NCBI GenBank assembly: GCA_027604665.1
Contig: JADGIZ010000247.1
Location: forward strand, 126 to 18,133
Source: Polyrhizophydium stewartii
Taxonomy: Eukaryota; Chytridiomycota; Chytridiomycetes; Rhizophydiales
DNA: 18,008 nucleotides
Direction: 5' to 3'
Within the stretch, counting starts at the first letter, position 1; each line of letters opens with the position of its first letter. Below, in pieces: positions 17,514 through 18,008 of the stretch. The notes under the pieces were generated by a model. The model did not search any database and was not told the origin of the DNA. It worked only from the letters and a program-made list of their open reading frames with translations. Made by a program: the position numbers and the translations under genes.

Positions 17514-17706
17514 CGTCGTAATGAAACACTCGCTTCTTTGCCGCTCTCCCCACATTCTCGAGCATCTCCGGCAAGTCACTGAAAGAAAAGGACGGCGATG
17601 AATGGGAAAGGATGTGGTTGTGATGGACTAATCCTTAAATGTTTCATTGTGTACAATCACTTAATAAAGCGGCTCTTATGAGCCGCTGTTGAGACGACAT
17701 TTGCGC
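17514..17706. other. Convergent 3' intergenic region, MAPKKK / repeat protein
   Basis: This is the most AT-rich patch of the right half. It holds TTAAATGTTTCATT (about 17635..17648), a plus-strand AATAAA at 17663..17668 and a perfect hairpin directly after it. The hairpin is also only 20 nt after the stop codon of the minus-strand gene. No gene is visible. Confidence 0.7.
17668..17687. terminator. Perfect 8-bp stem, 4-nt loop hairpin at AATAAA
   Basis: AGCGGCTC at 17668..17675 pairs fully with GAGCCGCT at 17680..17687 across TTAT. On the plus strand it overlaps the last A of AATAAA. On the minus strand it is followed by TTTATT. A shared 3'-end element for both convergent genes is plausible but unproven. 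Confidence 0.45.
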
Positions 17707-18008
17707 TTACTCGTCGTCCTCGGCGTCGTCCTCTACGTCGCGCTTGGCCTTCTTGCCACCCTTCCTGCCCTTGCGGCCCTTGCGACCCTTGCGACCCTTG
17801 CGGCCCTTGCCCTTGCGGCCCTTGCGGCCCTTCTTCTTGGCAACGGCGTCGGCGGCAACAGCGTCCTCGGCAGTCGCGTCGGTGGCAGCATCGGCGGCGG
17901 CAACGTCGGTCATATCGCGGGCCTCGAGATCGGCGGTCTCGTCGTCATCGACGAGGTCCTCCTCATCGACGTCGCGGGCCTCGAGATCGGCGGTCTCGTC
18001 GTCGTCGG
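17707..18008 (-). CDS. Acidic and Gly-Arg-Lys repeat protein (5' end outside window)
   Basis: No family recognised. On the minus strand the frame is open from the right edge to TAA at 17709..17707, so the ATG at 17913 is probably internal. About 99 residues are visible. First come two copies of an acidic unit (DDDETADLEARD; full period 19 residues, DVDEEDLV as spacer), then an Ala/Asp/Thr-rich stretch (ADAATDATAEDAVAADAVA). A very basic block of KGR/GRK tripeptides follows, and after KKAKR an acidic tail DVEDDAEDDE. The LEARD motifs and the single KR site recall propeptides of secreted fungal proteins cut by Kex2-like proteases. The lysine block could instead be a nucleolar or nucleic-acid-binding tail. 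The missing N-terminus would decide between these. Confidence 0.65.
   Translation of the reverse strand, partial: DDDETADLEARDVDEEDLVDDDETADLEARDMTDVAAADAATDATAEDAVAADAVAKKKGRKGRKGKGRKGRKGRKGRKGRKGGKKAKRDVEDDAEDDE
17758..17830 (-). repeat. 9-bp coding repeat (Gly-Arg-Lys)n
   Basis: GGC CGC AAG and close variants repeat about seven to eight times in frame, with one Lys-Gly interruption and one AGG codon. The result is an almost pure basic tripeptide array. Confidence 0.85.
17914..18008 (-). repeat. 57-bp coding repeat (acidic 19-residue unit)
   Basis: The unit at 18006..17950 is repeated from 17949, of which the first 36 nt are kept with two differences, both synonymous GAC/GAT changes. The array probably continues beyond the window. 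Confidence 0.75.

Noticed and set aside
17671..17684. Histone-type 3' stem-loop (GGCTC...GAGCC)
   Set aside because: The core resembles the metazoan histone stem-loop, but the stem is 8 bp with different flanks, neighbours are not histone genes, and fungi polyadenylate histone mRNAs.

Overview
This is a compact, GC-rich eukaryotic nuclear segment, almost certainly fungal. Genes lie close together on both strands (gaps of 38-280 bp). Most are interrupted by short introns of 63-145 bp, with one of 308 bp, and most introns carry a CTGAC branch-point motif. The recognisable proteins are fungal in character: a Bck1/Mkh1-type MAPKKK, an inositolphosphoceramide mannosyltransferase of family GT32, Rrb1/GRWD1 and Fap7/AK6. 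The CTGAC branch points, GTG-type donors and tiny 5' coding exons would suit a basidiomycete yeast (Ustilaginomycotina or Malassezia-like), but that placement is inference only. I see no rRNA, tRNA, transposon, CRISPR array or prokaryotic-style operon.

Layout, left to right. (1) The 3' part of a Ser/Arg/Pro-rich low-complexity gene with a 117-bp tandem repeat (+). (2) An unrecognised two-exon gene with an Arg/Gly-rich tail (-), convergent with it. (3) A Nab2/ZC3H14-type four-finger CCCH protein (+), divergent from gene 2. (4) Rrb1/GRWD1, four exons (-). (5) A PhzF-family enzyme, three exons (-). (6) A VOC/glyoxalase-like protein (+), divergent from PhzF across about 80-125 bp that holds a TTACGTAA palindrome. 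(7) Fap7/AK6, three exons (-), whose stop is 38 bp from the VOC stop. (8) A GT32 sphingolipid mannosyltransferase (+), divergent from AK6. (9-11) Three tandem Dabb (stress-responsive alpha/beta barrel) genes with identical intron positions and phases (+). (12) A 1584-residue Bck1-like MAPKKK with seven coding exons (+). (13) The 3' part of an acidic/lysine-rich repeat protein (-), entering from the right edge.

Functional reading. Rrb1 and Fap7 are both ribosomal-protein chaperone or assembly factors. The GT32 enzyme and the MAPKKK belong to membrane sphingolipid and cell-wall integrity biology. PhzF, VOC and the three Dabb proteins are small enzyme-like or stress-type proteins. These genes are not an operon. 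The divergent PhzF/VOC pair and the Dabb array are the two places where shared regulation or local duplication is directly suggested.

Most gene models were built by joining reading frames at GT/AG sites that keep phase and restore family alignments. No transcript evidence was available. The points most worth a second look are the Dabb array with its patchwork identity and possible 5'UTR introns, the in-frame intron in the MAPKKK activation loop, the polyproline plus paired WH2-like motifs in the MAPKKK, the TTACGTAA site between PhzF and VOC, and the two repeat proteins at the window edges.
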